Shown one piece after another: positions 1 through 10,743 of a stretch of 64,000 nucleotides of DNA. The notes beneath the pieces were generated by a model, which was not told the origin of the DNA, searched no databases, and worked only from the letters and a program-made list of their open reading frames with translations. Source of the DNA: Fonsecaea monophora (lineage: Eukaryota; Ascomycota; Eurotiomycetes; Chaetothyriales; Herpotrichiellaceae); assembly GCF_001642475.1 (NCBI RefSeq), contig NW_019174075.1:1-64000 (forward strand), written 5' to 3'. Position 1 is the stretch's first letter. The number at the start of each line of letters is the position of its first letter. The position numbers and the translations under genes are program-made.

Positions 1-2690
1 TACCGTTAATCTAGCTTCGAGATAGCTTAAAAGCTTTATTATAGACGTCGCATACCGAACTAGAAACTAGAATTAAAACTAAGTATTAGATTAGATTATA
101 ATAAAAGAGTAGTAGCGTACGTTTAATCAGGGACTATAGTATATCGCGTAAAAGATTTTACGCTAGGAATTATTAGAGGTAGGGAAGCTTAAGGAAATAT
201 TAGGTAGAATCGACGACGATGGCGAGAGAGAATGATAACCGACTAACCTTATTATTCCCGAGGAGAATATTCGAATAGTAGCGCCGTATATAGTGAATCT
301 CCTTTATGAAGTCTATTAACTTAAAGAACGAATGTAATAAAGAACTAAGGTTCTAAGTACGAGAATTTCCTATATTATTACGAATCTTTATTAACTTTAA
401 TAACTACGAAAGTACGAATCTTTCTACGTAAGCCTCGGCTATTTCCTCCGAGCGTATAGGTTATTACGTAAGGGAATTAAGGTCTTAAATAGATATAGTA
501 TCGTATACTCCTATAAGCGGTTATTAAAGAAGTAAGCGAGGTAAATAGAAAGGACTTAGTTAGAGGTTCGTACGCTAGAAGATAATCTACTCCTTAATAT
601 TACTATTAATAACTATAATATAGTAGATAGTATAAACGACGAGCGTATAGGAGATTATAGATCTTATACGTTAGCTATAATAGGATTAATTAATCGCGGT
701 ATTAAGATACTAGTAGGTAGTCTACGATAAGATATACTAAATCTCTTATATCGAATTAAAGTGCCTAATATATATCGAGCGGGTATTAACTACGATCGTA
801 TACTAAAGGTAGGAAATATACGGATATAATTTAATAGATTAGAAGTCCCTAGATCTATTAAATATCTAATCTTATTAGCGCGAGAGACGCTAATCTATAT
901 TATAGCTTTAGCGATTCTACATTTTTAGTACTATTCGCGATGCGCTCTAGATAATGGCGATAAATATACTTAATAGATAAGAAATAGTCTTAGATAGGGT
1001 TAAGTTAGGCTATACTCGCTTAGTTATTACGAAGGTTAAGGCGTTATATTAATATAATAATAGTCGAGCTAGCCGTTAATTATTACCCCTCGAGCTAATG
1101 ATAATCGACGAATCTACTACGGAAGGGATACTCTAGATTCTAAACGAGATTATAATTACCTAATTAAGTTACGACGAAGATAGCGAAATATTTAAGACCC
1201 GACTTTACCTTATTTATAGTAATTAAAAGACGGTAGATTAACTACGAAGTTATCGATAATCTCGCGTAGATAACTCTCGCCTATACGACTTTATAAAGTA
1301 GTTTCTTCCCTACTTAAGATAGTAATATACTAAATTTAACTATCTATAGTTAGTCTACTAGGCTTATTAGCCGTCTACTCCATCCTAAGATAACTCTACT
1401 CTATAAGTAAATACCGCCTTCTAGGGAAGGAAGTATCTATCTAATCTAAGATTATTCCGCGCGCTAGAAGAGCTAGAGATATATAGCTTTCGTACTAGAA
1501 TCGTAGTAATATTCATACGAAATGTACTTAAGTACGATTAACGACTACGTCGGGGAGATATAATAAAGGATATTATCTATAAGCTTAAGGAGATGTCTAT
1601 CGCGACTTTCGAGGACTAAATTAATTAGATATACGATAATCTCTATTCGGATACTTATAACCCTTTATTCGGATAGGAACCGGATTAAGAACTCTAGAAC
1701 TATATACTCTTTTTACGTAATATATTCCTATATCTCTTACTAAGAGATGGAATTAAATATAGTAACATCGGCTACCTCCGGATCAGCATTATAATTATAA
1801 GTCTTTATTATTAAGGTTCTAAGAGTCCTAGGTATACTAAAGAATTTCTCTACCTATTTACGATGATATATAAAGAAGGAGCCGTATACCCCGACCTATA
1901 ATATACTATATTAGCGAATAACCTTATAAACTATCGAGAAAAGAGCGACTTACATTTCGAGAAGGATCGAGAGCTAGAATTCCTTAATAAGTTTATTAAA
2001 CGAAGTAGAGCTCGTCATTATTTATTAAGTAAGCTAGCTAAGGAGGTACTTAAGAAGGCCGTACTTATTCAGCCTTAGTCTTAATTAATTACCGATCGAT
2101 TTAGTACTTAAGTTACTTTTAAAGATAGGACACTATATATAGAAAAGTTAGCGTCCGAGGAGATCTAGGCGTTAGTAGGGCGACTACTATAGTTATCTAT
2201 CTTACCGAAGAAACATCGTTAGAGTATATTCGTAGTACGGAGCTTCTACGAGATAGATATAGAGAATATTAATGCGAAGGTGACTCGTTTTAATAATAAG
2301 TTAAGGAACGTAGAGGTTATAGCATCTTCTAGTCTAGTATCTAAAACCTCTTTAGTCGGCGAGTATAATAAGAGTAGTAATGATAAAGCTAAGGTAGACG
2401 AGGTTACGGAAATAGGTTAATAGACTAGAGGTATCTTAAGCGATAGCGAAGCCTTAAATAGCGATTTTAGTTAACCGGTAGGGGTTTAACCTACTATTTA
2501 ATAGATCCATTATTTTATAAGATCTATAAAATAGTGTCTTCGTAGTTCCTATACTTTACCGTACTATATTTTCGCGAAAATTTCCGGCTAGTACTGTAGA
2601 TTACATCGATTTATAAGGGTAGTATTTTAAGATTACGCCGTGAACGCGATGGCTTATATAAGTGTACGTATTAGAGCTCAGACTCGTTTG
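1..2690. repeat. AT-rich, TpA-saturated block, probable RIP-degraded transposon relic
   Basis: The block is very rich in TA dinucleotides (runs such as tatatta, ttataata) and poor in CA/TG, and it has no open reading frame of useful length on either strand. Base composition changes abruptly to that of ordinary genes at about 2.7 kb. This is what repeat-induced point mutation leaves behind in Pezizomycotina. The original element class cannot be told by eye: no intact transposase or polymerase motif survives. It ends about 230 bp from the 3' end of the first UstYa gene, so the RiPP locus sits at the edge of an AT-rich island. Confidence 0.75.
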
Positions 2691-2779
2691 ATAAAATGAC
2701 CCTCTAGGGCATTTAATTAGTCCGCGCTTCAGCGCTAAGAGGACTAATCAGCGCTTGCGCTTGGCAACACCGAGTCTGA
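2678..2779. repeat. Nested inverted repeats at the AT-island boundary
   Basis: A perfect 9-nt inverted pair, TCAGACTCG (2678-2686) and CGAGTCTGA (2771-2779), encloses a second 8-nt pair, ATTAGTCC (2716-2723) and GGACTAAT (2741-2748). Several GCGCTT/AGCGCT words lie between them. The structure sits exactly where the AT-rich block gives way to normal sequence. It may be the end of an LTR or a small foldback element, or a chance palindrome; no target-site duplication was identified. Confidence 0.35.
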
Positions 2780-2918
2780 GAATCTGAGACAAGAAGAAAC
2801 AGAGAAACACGAGCACACATCAAGATGCGAACCATTACTTAGCAATTCAAGCAGGAAACAGTTGGTGTGCAGAAAGTTTACTTTTTATATCATCTAGAAT
2901 ATCCGCGAATCTCCGTCA

Positions 2919-4032
2919 TTACGGCCCAACAATGTCCTGCAAATCATCGACCCTCCGCGCCTCGATCCATGCAATGGCTTCCTCCCGATTCCGACAAACG
3001 TGAGGCTGGCCCCGTTCCTTGTCGTCTGGGGTTGACATGGACCCTTCCAAAGTCATGTCGAGGTTGCACAGAATGCTATTGCGAAGGTACTCGAAGCAGT
3101 GGGCAGCGTGGTACGGGTTGTCGTTGTCCGTGCGTCCGTTGACAATGAGTTGGTGGTAGCTGTCCATGGTGTAGTATAGCTGCTTCTGAGTTAGCCTTCA
3201 TGCGCTTTCAAGAAGGGGGCGTGTCAAAGACTACTAACGCAGTGGAGGGCGTGTGTCCATGACGCCTCGAATAGTGGTCCCGACCGGATGGGATCGTCGG
3301 TAATGGGGTCTCCGAGGAGTGGGTGGTCGCGGTAGTCTGGGATGGCTACGCTGCCACTGCCCACTGTCGTTGTCACTCAAGTCAGCAAAACCTCGCAAGA
3401 GCGAATTTGTTTCCAGGGTGGCTTACATGGCATGAGTAAGTCCCAATTCCTCCGCACTTCCAATCGATTGTCGTTCGATGTCATGTTGGGTATGAATTTG
3501 TCTGGGTCAGGCTTGAGGAATGTATAGGAGTGTGATGCTGAATGCAACGAATTAGAGGCCAATCCAAATGGGCTTTCAAAATCAAGATAACAGTGGACAA
3601 GACACAAGAGACGAAGTACTCACTTGTTTTATAGAGGCCGTTGATGTCGCCTCCTGTCTCGACTGTTTTGCCTTTTAATTCTGGATCCATCTCCCCTCCC
3701 GTCCCTGTCCGGCCCTGGCGCCACAAAAGAACCAAAATGATTGTCTGCAGCAGGATGACCATACCCCAGCGAAACCAAGTCAGGACAACGACGAGGGACT
3801 GGTGTCTTCTTGTTTGTGTATTGGGTGCGTTGTACGACCATGTTGACATGTCTGAAGGGCTACGTGCTCGCAGACGGCCCATCTTCCCAAATATTCCCGC
3901 ATGGGGAGCGACTCTTGTCACGTCGGATTCGTTGTCGTCGAGAGGGATATCCTCCTCGACATCTCGCATTCTGTATTGGGACAGCATGGGTTGTGTGCTT
4001 TCGTCCGCTCTGAGAGACATCTTGTCGAGCAT
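2919..4032 (-). CDS. UstYa/DUF3328-family oxidase, RiPP cyclisation type
   Basis: Four exons read in frame: 4032-3624, 3537-3427, 3363-3239, 3185-2919 (303 aa; introns of 86, 63 and 53 nt). The predicted protein has a charged cytosolic N-terminus, one transmembrane helix at about residues 79-104, the NWDLLMPLG region, and the two family-defining HxxHC motifs: HALHC (211-215, completed only by splicing) and HAAHC (241-245), followed by FEYLRNSILCNLDMT. UstYa-like enzymes are membrane-anchored oxidases that cross-link or hydroxylate peptide side chains in dikaritin and cyclochlorotine-type pathways. The second UstYa gene lies 1.06 kb upstream in the same direction and the repeat precursor lies beyond it. 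An alternative start is Met5. Substrate assignment is inference from neighbourhood. Confidence 0.9.
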
Positions 4033-5089
4033 GGGCAGTTGTACAGGATAGCAAAAGAGAAGTCAGAGAGTGATTGGAAGATACTGTCAGGGCAGAAGCA
4101 GAATTACAGCCGTTGTCAATGAGATGCAGAATATGCTAGAGTTGAGAGTTGCAGACGTCAAAAGGGGGTTGATGTGCTCTCAATGGATGAGAAGCTCATC
4201 ATTTCTAGCGCCAGGATCAAACTCTGACCAAGGAGGGCTTACCATGAAACTATACAGCATGTTTGAGCTTCGTCGATGTGCTCGTAGTCGATGAAATGCT
4301 ACGTGATCAACGTCCCCTGGAGAAGGGGCCGTCGCAGTCTTGGTGTACGAGGCGGCCGCTACATTGAATGCCGTGTGATCCGTTGGAAAACAACATTTCT
4401 CAATACTTACTCGTGTGAACCTCGTCTACGAGTATTGGTGTTGGTCATGTGGAGTGCATCCTGTCTCCGAGGTATAGTCGAGACGATCAAAGTGTTTTGG
4501 AAACATCGCGCGAGGGAAAGAATTAGCGGACACGCGTTGCGATTGCGTGCGTGGCTGGGTTTCCCCACAACATCTGGGGGGACAATGCAGGGGTTTGAAT
4601 GCAAGGGGGCCCGATGAGGCTGGTTCGAGCACTTCAGAGCCTCATGGCCGTTAGATCAAGACCCAGATGGCCAATGTTGAAACTCGGTTCCACTTTCCCA
4701 TGGCACCTACGACTCACAATGGGGAAAAACCCACTGTTGGCTCCCCCCATCGGCTTTGAAACAAAAGCTTGGACCGTGATACAGAATCGAGAACGTCGTA
4801 GTCAAGCTTTTCTCCACCCGCGAGTCAAGCACTGGACAAGGTCGCTTCGAGGCTTCAGACACTGGGCGCTGGGCGGTAAAACTGACAGGGGAAAAATGGC
4901 GCAGTCAACTCTAATCAGCGAAGGTCTCGTTAGACACATCTGCTGGGCTGGTCAAGTGGAAGCTAGAAGTTATTCCTGCGAATGACCCCTGTAAACTAGG
5001 AGAACTTCGAGAACCAAGGACAGAGAGGTAATCAATCGTAAACGCTCATTGCTCATTTTTGCTATAATTCTAGTTTATTTTGGTGGCCC
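4033..5089. other. Intergenic spacer between the two UstYa genes
   Basis: Only short shadow-like reading frames occur, with no domain similarity I recognise. It should hold the promoter of the 2919-4032 gene and the terminator of the 5090-6129 gene. Confidence 0.6.
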
Positions 5090-6129
5090 TCACGCAAGAA
5101 CCTCCATATTGCCGACTGAATGGTCGACCGCCCACTGGCGGACCTTGTCAAAATTCCGGCAGACGTGCTTCGAGTTGAGCTCTGGCCAGGCCAACGGATC
5201 GCCTTCAATCATGTAGAACGTAAAGAGCCCTATATCTGCGTTGCATTGTATGTTTAATCTGAGGACCTCGATGCAATGATCTGGTGTTGTCCCAAAGAAG
5301 TCAGCACAAATGCATGTTCGCAATCAAGGTGTGAAAATCGGCATACCGGTATGTCTTTGCAACTCCTCAGGCCCCTTTCCAAATTCTCCACCCAGCGGCT
5401 CGTAATACTCCTTGTATGTCACTCGACGGAGCAGGTTGATGCAGTGGAGCTGATGAAATACTTCCATGCCAACTCGATAACCTTCCTCGCCCGTCTCTGG
5501 GTGGTTAACTTGCAGTGACCATTCAGGCATCCCGAGGTGCTTGATATCGGACTTTGAGATCCATTGGTCTCCAACTGTTGAGAGAGAATCGTGTCAGATG
5601 TCAACGAAGACGATAAAGGTGAGGGAATCCAAGTTCTCTCACCATCGTAGGATATCTCCCGCCAGGCTTCATCCACCTCAGGCCCGGCGCCGACGAATCT
5701 ATTTCCACTTGTCGTGACATTATACTTGATCGGCTTGAACTCAACCGCTGTATCCGCAGGGGCTGTCGGTGTGCTCTGTCAGCATATTTGAAGCATTGAT
5801 TGGGCAGTATAGGGAATCCACTTGACCGGGAACGTACACCAAGCAGAAAACTCTCGCACATGTTTTAATGTTGATGATCGAATTGTGATGGAAAGGGCGA
5901 ATAAAGTGCAAGACGTGAGAAGAAGGATCGCATGGACCATCCATAGCCAATTCGAGGCGACGAACTGGCGTGCTTTGCTCAATCTCTGGACACGGCAAAC
6001 ACCCGATCCTGAAGATAATGGAATTTGTAAATCCTCCAAGTCACCCAGCGTCGAGCAGGAATCAAAAGACTCGCCGCGGGCCTTTTCCATGACCGGAGTC
6101 AATGCCTGGTATTTGCAATCCATTGTCAA
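5090..6129 (-). CDS. UstYa/DUF3328-family oxidase, second copy
   Basis: Four exons: 6129-5838, 5762-5643, 5574-5347, 5280-5090, giving 276 aa in frame. A single transmembrane helix lies at about residues 61-83 (WLWMVHAILLLTSC...), followed by the SPADTAVEFK segment typical of the family and the two copper/metal-type motifs HQLHC (178-182) and HTDHC (212-216). The second motif exists only after removal of the 5281-5346 intron, which supports the model. The sequence differs clearly from its neighbour (FHQLHCINLLRR and DHCIEVLRLNIQC), so the pair is not a recent duplication; characterised clusters often carry two distinct UstY enzymes, sometimes acting together. It is transcribed divergently from the precursor gene across a 1.1-kb gap. 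Met3 is an alternative start. Confidence 0.92.
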
Positions 6130-7242
6130 AGTTCCAGGTCAGAGGTTCAGTAAGTGTACATCAAAAGTATGAAAAGGTGATAAAATGCTGTCGAGAATAA
6201 GTCCGGAAAGAAGAGTTGAAGCTTTGGGAGAGTCATTCAAAATCATTCGCTTTGAAGGTCCCTCCATAACGAGACGCATGAGATGGGACCAAAAAAAGCC
6301 ACCGCGTAAAGTTGCCATGAACTTGAGCCTTCTCCATTCATTAGTGTAACACATTGCAGGTTTCAATGCCTCCCAATAAGAGTTGAAAGATCTGTTACAA
6401 CATGCCGCCTCAGACTGGCGTAGCGCCGGGGCAGGAAGTGGTCAAACGACGCCCACGTTGTGGAGCTGTTGGTGATACTAATACTCCACAGTCGGTAACG
6501 AGCCACGCTAACCAAATGAGGAAATATCGGATCGCCAATACTTCTCGAGACTCTCGAGACAACTCTTGAAAGATCATCCCCTCGCTGGAGTTCTCCAAAT
6601 CAATGCTAAACCAGAGTTAGTGATACCGCAATGTGGGTGACGTGGAGAACAAACTCATAATCGCCAAGTATCAAAGACGAATAGGTGCGTCGCGTGGGTT
6701 CTAGTCCCGCAAGGACGTTCTCTCAGAGGGACCCTGATGACTCGCCCCTTCTCCATTGACTGACATGTCGACAGAGCCAGGGGTAATTGGGAGCACTTGC
6801 CTTTTGGGGTTGAGGGCGCTTAAGTTGGTCAGTTTTGTTGGTACTCGTAGACTGATGGCGATCAACACCGGTCCAGGCGATGGACATGCACTACTTGTCG
6901 CACGACCATTGGAGATCTCGACCCCGTGAGGCATTTCCTGCTTCCGTGATGCGACCTTTCTTGAACGACTCCTGTGTAGTAGTCAGATCTGTCTCAGACG
7001 GACTGGGGCAGTACTCACACCAAAATCCATCAGTGCTGCCAGCCTCAAAACCATCGATATCTGATATAAATACGCATCGCTCCCTCAGTAAGGTTCATTC
7101 CGTATCATCATTCCACATCATCATTCCACTTTGAATTCAGTACAGGTCTGTGACCATTATTCGTTCACTTCTTCAGGTGCTTTTTCTCTCAAGACTGCCG
7201 GTCAGTTTACTTCAACACTTCAACACATTCCCAAAAGTCAAG
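6130..7242. promoter_or_regulatory. Divergent promoter region between UstYa gene and RiPP precursor
   Basis: No credible gene lies in this 1.1-kb gap. A TATAAAT box is present at 7065-7071, about 170 nt before the precursor start codon, followed by the CT-rich tract usual before fungal start codons. The arrangement would allow shared control of the precursor and the minus-strand oxidase genes; no specific factor site can be claimed. Confidence 0.5.
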
Positions 7243-8233
7243 ATGCATACAGTTTCATTCAACCAGGCTTTGGTCTTCGGCCTCTTGGCTTCGGCACATC
7301 TCACTGCCGGATTTACAGTCAACTTTGGTGACCACGATGTTGAGCGACGACATGTGGTGAGTCAATCTGAGGGGAGTTGTTGCAGCGTGCTGTACTGACT
7401 GCAGAAAGGGTTCACTGGCCTCTATGGCGTCGAAAGTCGTCAGAGCAGTGATTCCAGATATTGAGCGTCGCCATCATACGGAGGCCCAGATCGCTGCAAA
7501 GGAAGCAGCCAAGGCCAAAGGTCATCGTGCTCGTAGCCCTCAGGCTCCCGATGAGTTTGGACCGTGGGACAGCACTGAAGATGAATTTGGTTCGTGGGTT
7601 GATAAACGATCCCCACACCACACCGAAGCACAGATTGCGGCCAAAGAAGCAGCTGCTAAAAAGCATCAATCGCGATCTCCTCACCATACCGAGGCTCAAA
7701 TCGCCGCCAAAGAGGCAGCGAAAGCCAAGGGCAACAAACCTCGAAGTGCCCAGGCCCCTGATGAATTCGGACCTTGGGATAGCACCGAAGATGAGTTTGG
7801 TTCTTGGGTTGACAAGCGATCACCGCATCATACGGAGGCTCAAATTGCGGCTAAAGAAGCAGCAAAGGCCAAGGGTAACCGACCCCGAGAAGCCCAAGCC
7901 CCTGATGAGTTTGGGCCTTGGGACAGTACCGAAGACGAGTTCGGTTCTTGGGTCGATAGGCGCTCACCACATCATACGGAGGCTCAGATTGCCGCGAAAG
8001 AGGCAGCGGCCAAAAAGCACCAATCGCGAGATCCACACCACACTGAGGCGCAAATCGCGGCTAAGGAAGCAGCGGCAAAGAAGCATCAGTCGCGGGAGCC
8101 GCATCACACGGAAGCACAGATTGCGGCGAAAGAAGCGGCAGCGGCAAAGAAGCATCAGGCCCGTGAACCTCACCATACGGAGGCTCAGATCGCGGCCAAG
8201 GAGAAAGCGGCAGCGAAAAAGGGGCAGAACTGA
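7243..8233 (+). CDS. Secreted repeat-containing RiPP precursor (dikaritin/KEP type), candidate
   Basis: Exon 1 (7243-7356, 38 codons) encodes a signal peptide (MHTVSFNQALVFGLLASA) and a short DVERR segment; exon 2 runs to 8233 (312 aa total). Exon 2 holds eight HHTEAQIAAKEAA units. Units 1, 3 and 4 continue into a 23-aa acidic segment containing DEFGPWDSTE and DEFGSWVD and end in KR, KR and RR. The other five are short Lys/His-rich units (AAAKKHQSR type; the last ends GQN). Signal peptide plus near-identical repeats plus dibasic Kex2-like sites beside UstYa genes is the hallmark of dikaritin precursors. The donor GTGAGT (7357) joins in frame only to the AAG acceptor ending at 7408; the CAG ending at 7404 would cause a stop. 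The branch site TACTGAC (7393-7399) is very close to 7404, which favours 7408. Core identity is inference. Confidence 0.82.
7472..8220 (+). repeat. Coding tandem repeat array of the precursor, two unit types
   Basis: Unit order is A-B-A-A-B-B-B-B', where A = HHTEAQIAAKEAAKAKG plus the acidic core and B = HHTEAQIAAKEAAAKKHQSR without aromatic residues. The three core segments lie at 7541-7609, 7751-7819 and 7895-7963, each 69 nt, and are almost identical in protein but vary at third codon positions (for example gagtttggaccg versus gaattcggacct). That implies selection on the peptide rather than very recent DNA duplication. Within each core the DEFG(P/S)W element is itself doubled. Confidence 0.85.
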
Positions 8234-9331
8234 CGGGGATATCCCGCGTCGGTCTCGATGGGGTCTGACAAGCCATATGTATGCAACAGCAAAGGAAGAG
8301 TCAGAAAGGGAGACCGACCCGAGTCAGTATATATGGATATTCATATATGTTAGAGAAGGAGAAAAGAGAGAAATATTGAATGCTGAATACTCAGTACAGA
8401 GCTGACTCGCTGATCAATGGCCATGTCGCCAATTTAAGATTCTTGGCAATCACTCGATGCTCGTCACTCCCATTGAAGGGTTTCTATTAAAACGGCAGAA
8501 CTAAATTTCCCAAAACGCGCAGGGCATTTTACTTTGACTTTCCACTCCATCGCGACCACGCGACTATCAGTAAACCTTCAATATTGACAAACAAATCGCT
8601 TTGATGGTCGAACCAGACCTTGCGAGTCACGACTCTATACTTATATATGGTCTAGATACAGGGAATTCCCGAGAAATCCTTCCACGCTATTCTATTGAGC
8701 AGCCACCACGTTTCTCTCGACTCACCTGTCTCTCTCTGCCTGTGAAAAAGCGAGTCAAAGATCTGTTCTTGTTCTTGGGAAAGAACTGGACAATCTACGA
8801 AAATTCATTCTCTGGGGAGCCTCGGATAGAAAGACTATCGACGAACTATGGACAGGTTACTCCCAAAACGCAAAGGGAAACATCGACCATTCCAAACTAT
8901 CCACCTCTAGACTGCCTAGACAACCACTACAGCCTCATGGTTCAGAAGAAGCTTTGCTGAGGCACTGTCGATCTATCCTGACCCGGCGACAGCTGCCTTC
9001 CCCTCACGATCTCCATCAACGTCTGGGAAATTTGCGTGTTTTGTATACATTTCCCATCAGTGTTAAACAGAAGAAAGCTCAGATATGCTCATGGCGCCGC
9101 GAACACCTACAGTGTAATCTCCTGCCTTGCTGGTGCTGGCAGTGGCCTTCGTATATATGACTAGCTAATGCTCCCGGTCTTGGTCTCCTGGGCACTACGA
9201 GGTATACATTCTGTCTCCAGTCAACACATCCTCGTCCATTTCACCCACCTCTTCTACATCCATTTGCTTTCTCTTGTCCGTCTTTTCTCAAGGGCTATTG
9301 GGCTCAGACTTTCTCCCATTCTAAGACCAAC
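8234..9331. other. Intergenic region after the precursor
   Basis: A 119-codon open frame at 8601-8960 shows no recognisable domain or secretion signal and is probably noise. A TATATA element at 9152-9157 and CT-rich sequence before 9332 suit the promoter of the next gene. Confidence 0.5.
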
Positions 9332-10743
9332 ATGGTATCAACGAAAGTACTACTCGCGAATGGCTTAATCGCCCTGTCGCCGACTTTCGTCTTGGCACAG
9401 TCGGCATGTCCACGAGGACAGTGGGCGTATGCTGCCTCTGTCTTTGCCGATTATTCACCCGCGCTCTCGTATTGTTCTTCAAATTACCCGGTCTCGCCAG
9501 AGACGTATACAGCCACATTTGAGAGCCCGGTCACGGCCACTGTCGAAACTTCCACGGCAACTTCTACTGTCGCCACTGTCACGTCGACGCAAGTGATCTA
9601 GCAAGCCACCTTGAAGACCAAGACTAACAGTTCGTCTAGGATCACCGCTGACACAACTACAATCACAGTGACGGTGTTGACAGTGACGGATACCATCACT
9701 GCTACAGATACCTTTACGACCACAACGACAGAGACGGGCAGTGTGACGTCCACTACAACGGTTCGTCACACCAGGCGGAAGCGCGCACTGCACGCCGATC
9801 GCGCCTGGGACACCTGGTCAGCAGCAGCAGCCACCACACCAAGTATAGAACCAAGTAATGTCCAGACAACAACTACCACACCAACTATAGAACCCAGTGA
9901 CGTCCAAACAACAACTAGCTCTTCGACAGGCTCGCCTGACCCCACAGCTTCTGCTTGGAGCGCTTTGCTATCGCAAGCCAGCTCTATAATCGAGGCCGTC
10001 TGCGCTTGCATCGAAACCCCATCGACCACGACGACCACAGTCACAACAGGCGCTACGACGAGTGTGACCGCTGTGACGACAGTTAGCGTGACCGAAACCG
10101 AGACCACGTATGCTTTCTCAACCACGTTTATTGACTTTCCTCTGACTTTTGGCAGTACTACGACTCCAGCTGTGATCAGCCAAGCGACAGCCACCACGAC
10201 TAGTACCTCGACAAGCACATCTACAGTGACGGACACGACCACCACTACAACTACAGTGCTTTCAACGGAGACTGCTGGTAAGTAACCATACACTACATCA
10301 CGCTCCAGTTCTTGTTCCGGACGGAGACCTGTAAACTGACGATTCTAAATACAGCTCCCTTGCCCGCCTGCAACAGTCCAGACGGGAACGCCCCAGGAGT
10401 GGGTGGCTGTACCGGGTCCTGCTTCTGCGACAGCGATGCGGATGGCGTCAACGCTTACTGCACTCTGAATTTCTTTTGCGAGTCCTCGTGTACTACAGAT
10501 GCCGACTGCGCTCTCGACAGTTTCTGTAGCGCAAGGGCTGATGCCATTGCGAACTGTGGAGGGCCAATCTGTGAAAGTACTTCAGGATGTGGCTCGACCC
10601 TCACCAAGAGAAGCCTCTTCGGACTTGGTGGAGAAGACAGAGCTGGGCGCATCATGGCGCGTGTGACAGAGGCACGGAGTAAGTGGCATGAGGCTCGGGG
10701 CTCGAGAACATGTAGCCGTCCTTCTTGCGATGGCGCCGCCTAA
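9332..10743 (+). CDS. Secreted Thr/Ser-rich protein with Cys-rich C-terminal domain
   Basis: A signal peptide (MVSTKVLLANGLIALSPTFVLAQ) is followed by a short Cys/Tyr region, a long Thr/Ser/Val tract expected to be O-glycosylated, an RRKR basic site, two SIEPSNVQ/TIEPSDVQ repeats, and a compact Cys-rich tail (CTGSCFCDSDADG...CESSCTTDADC) ending after a KR site. The first exon frame meets a TAG at 9599-9601. A CTAAC branch site at 9624-9628 and TAG acceptor at 9637-9639 indicate an intron that removes it, with phase-compatible donors at 9583 (57 nt) or 9505 (135 nt). A second intron runs 10278-10354 (GGTAAG...ACAG) and joins in frame. With the 57-nt intron the product is 425 aa. It is probably a cell-wall or secreted adhesin-like protein; function unknown. 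The Kex2-like sites recall the nearby precursor but there are no core repeats. Confidence 0.65.

Noticed and set aside
7472..8220. Regular repeats resembling a CRISPR array
   Set aside because: Units are protein-coding and vary at codon third positions, spacers are not unique, and the host is a eukaryote.
7461..8405. Alternative-frame 314-codon ORF over the precursor repeats
   Set aside because: A shadow of the tandem repeat: basic low-complexity product without signal peptide; the other frame has the conserved repeats and third-position variation.
8601..8960. 119-codon frame between precursor and secreted protein
   Set aside because: No signal peptide, domain or repeat; composition like intergenic sequence.
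9766..10293. 175-codon Val-rich antisense frame
   Set aside because: Complement of the Thr-rich ACN/ACG codons of the secreted protein.
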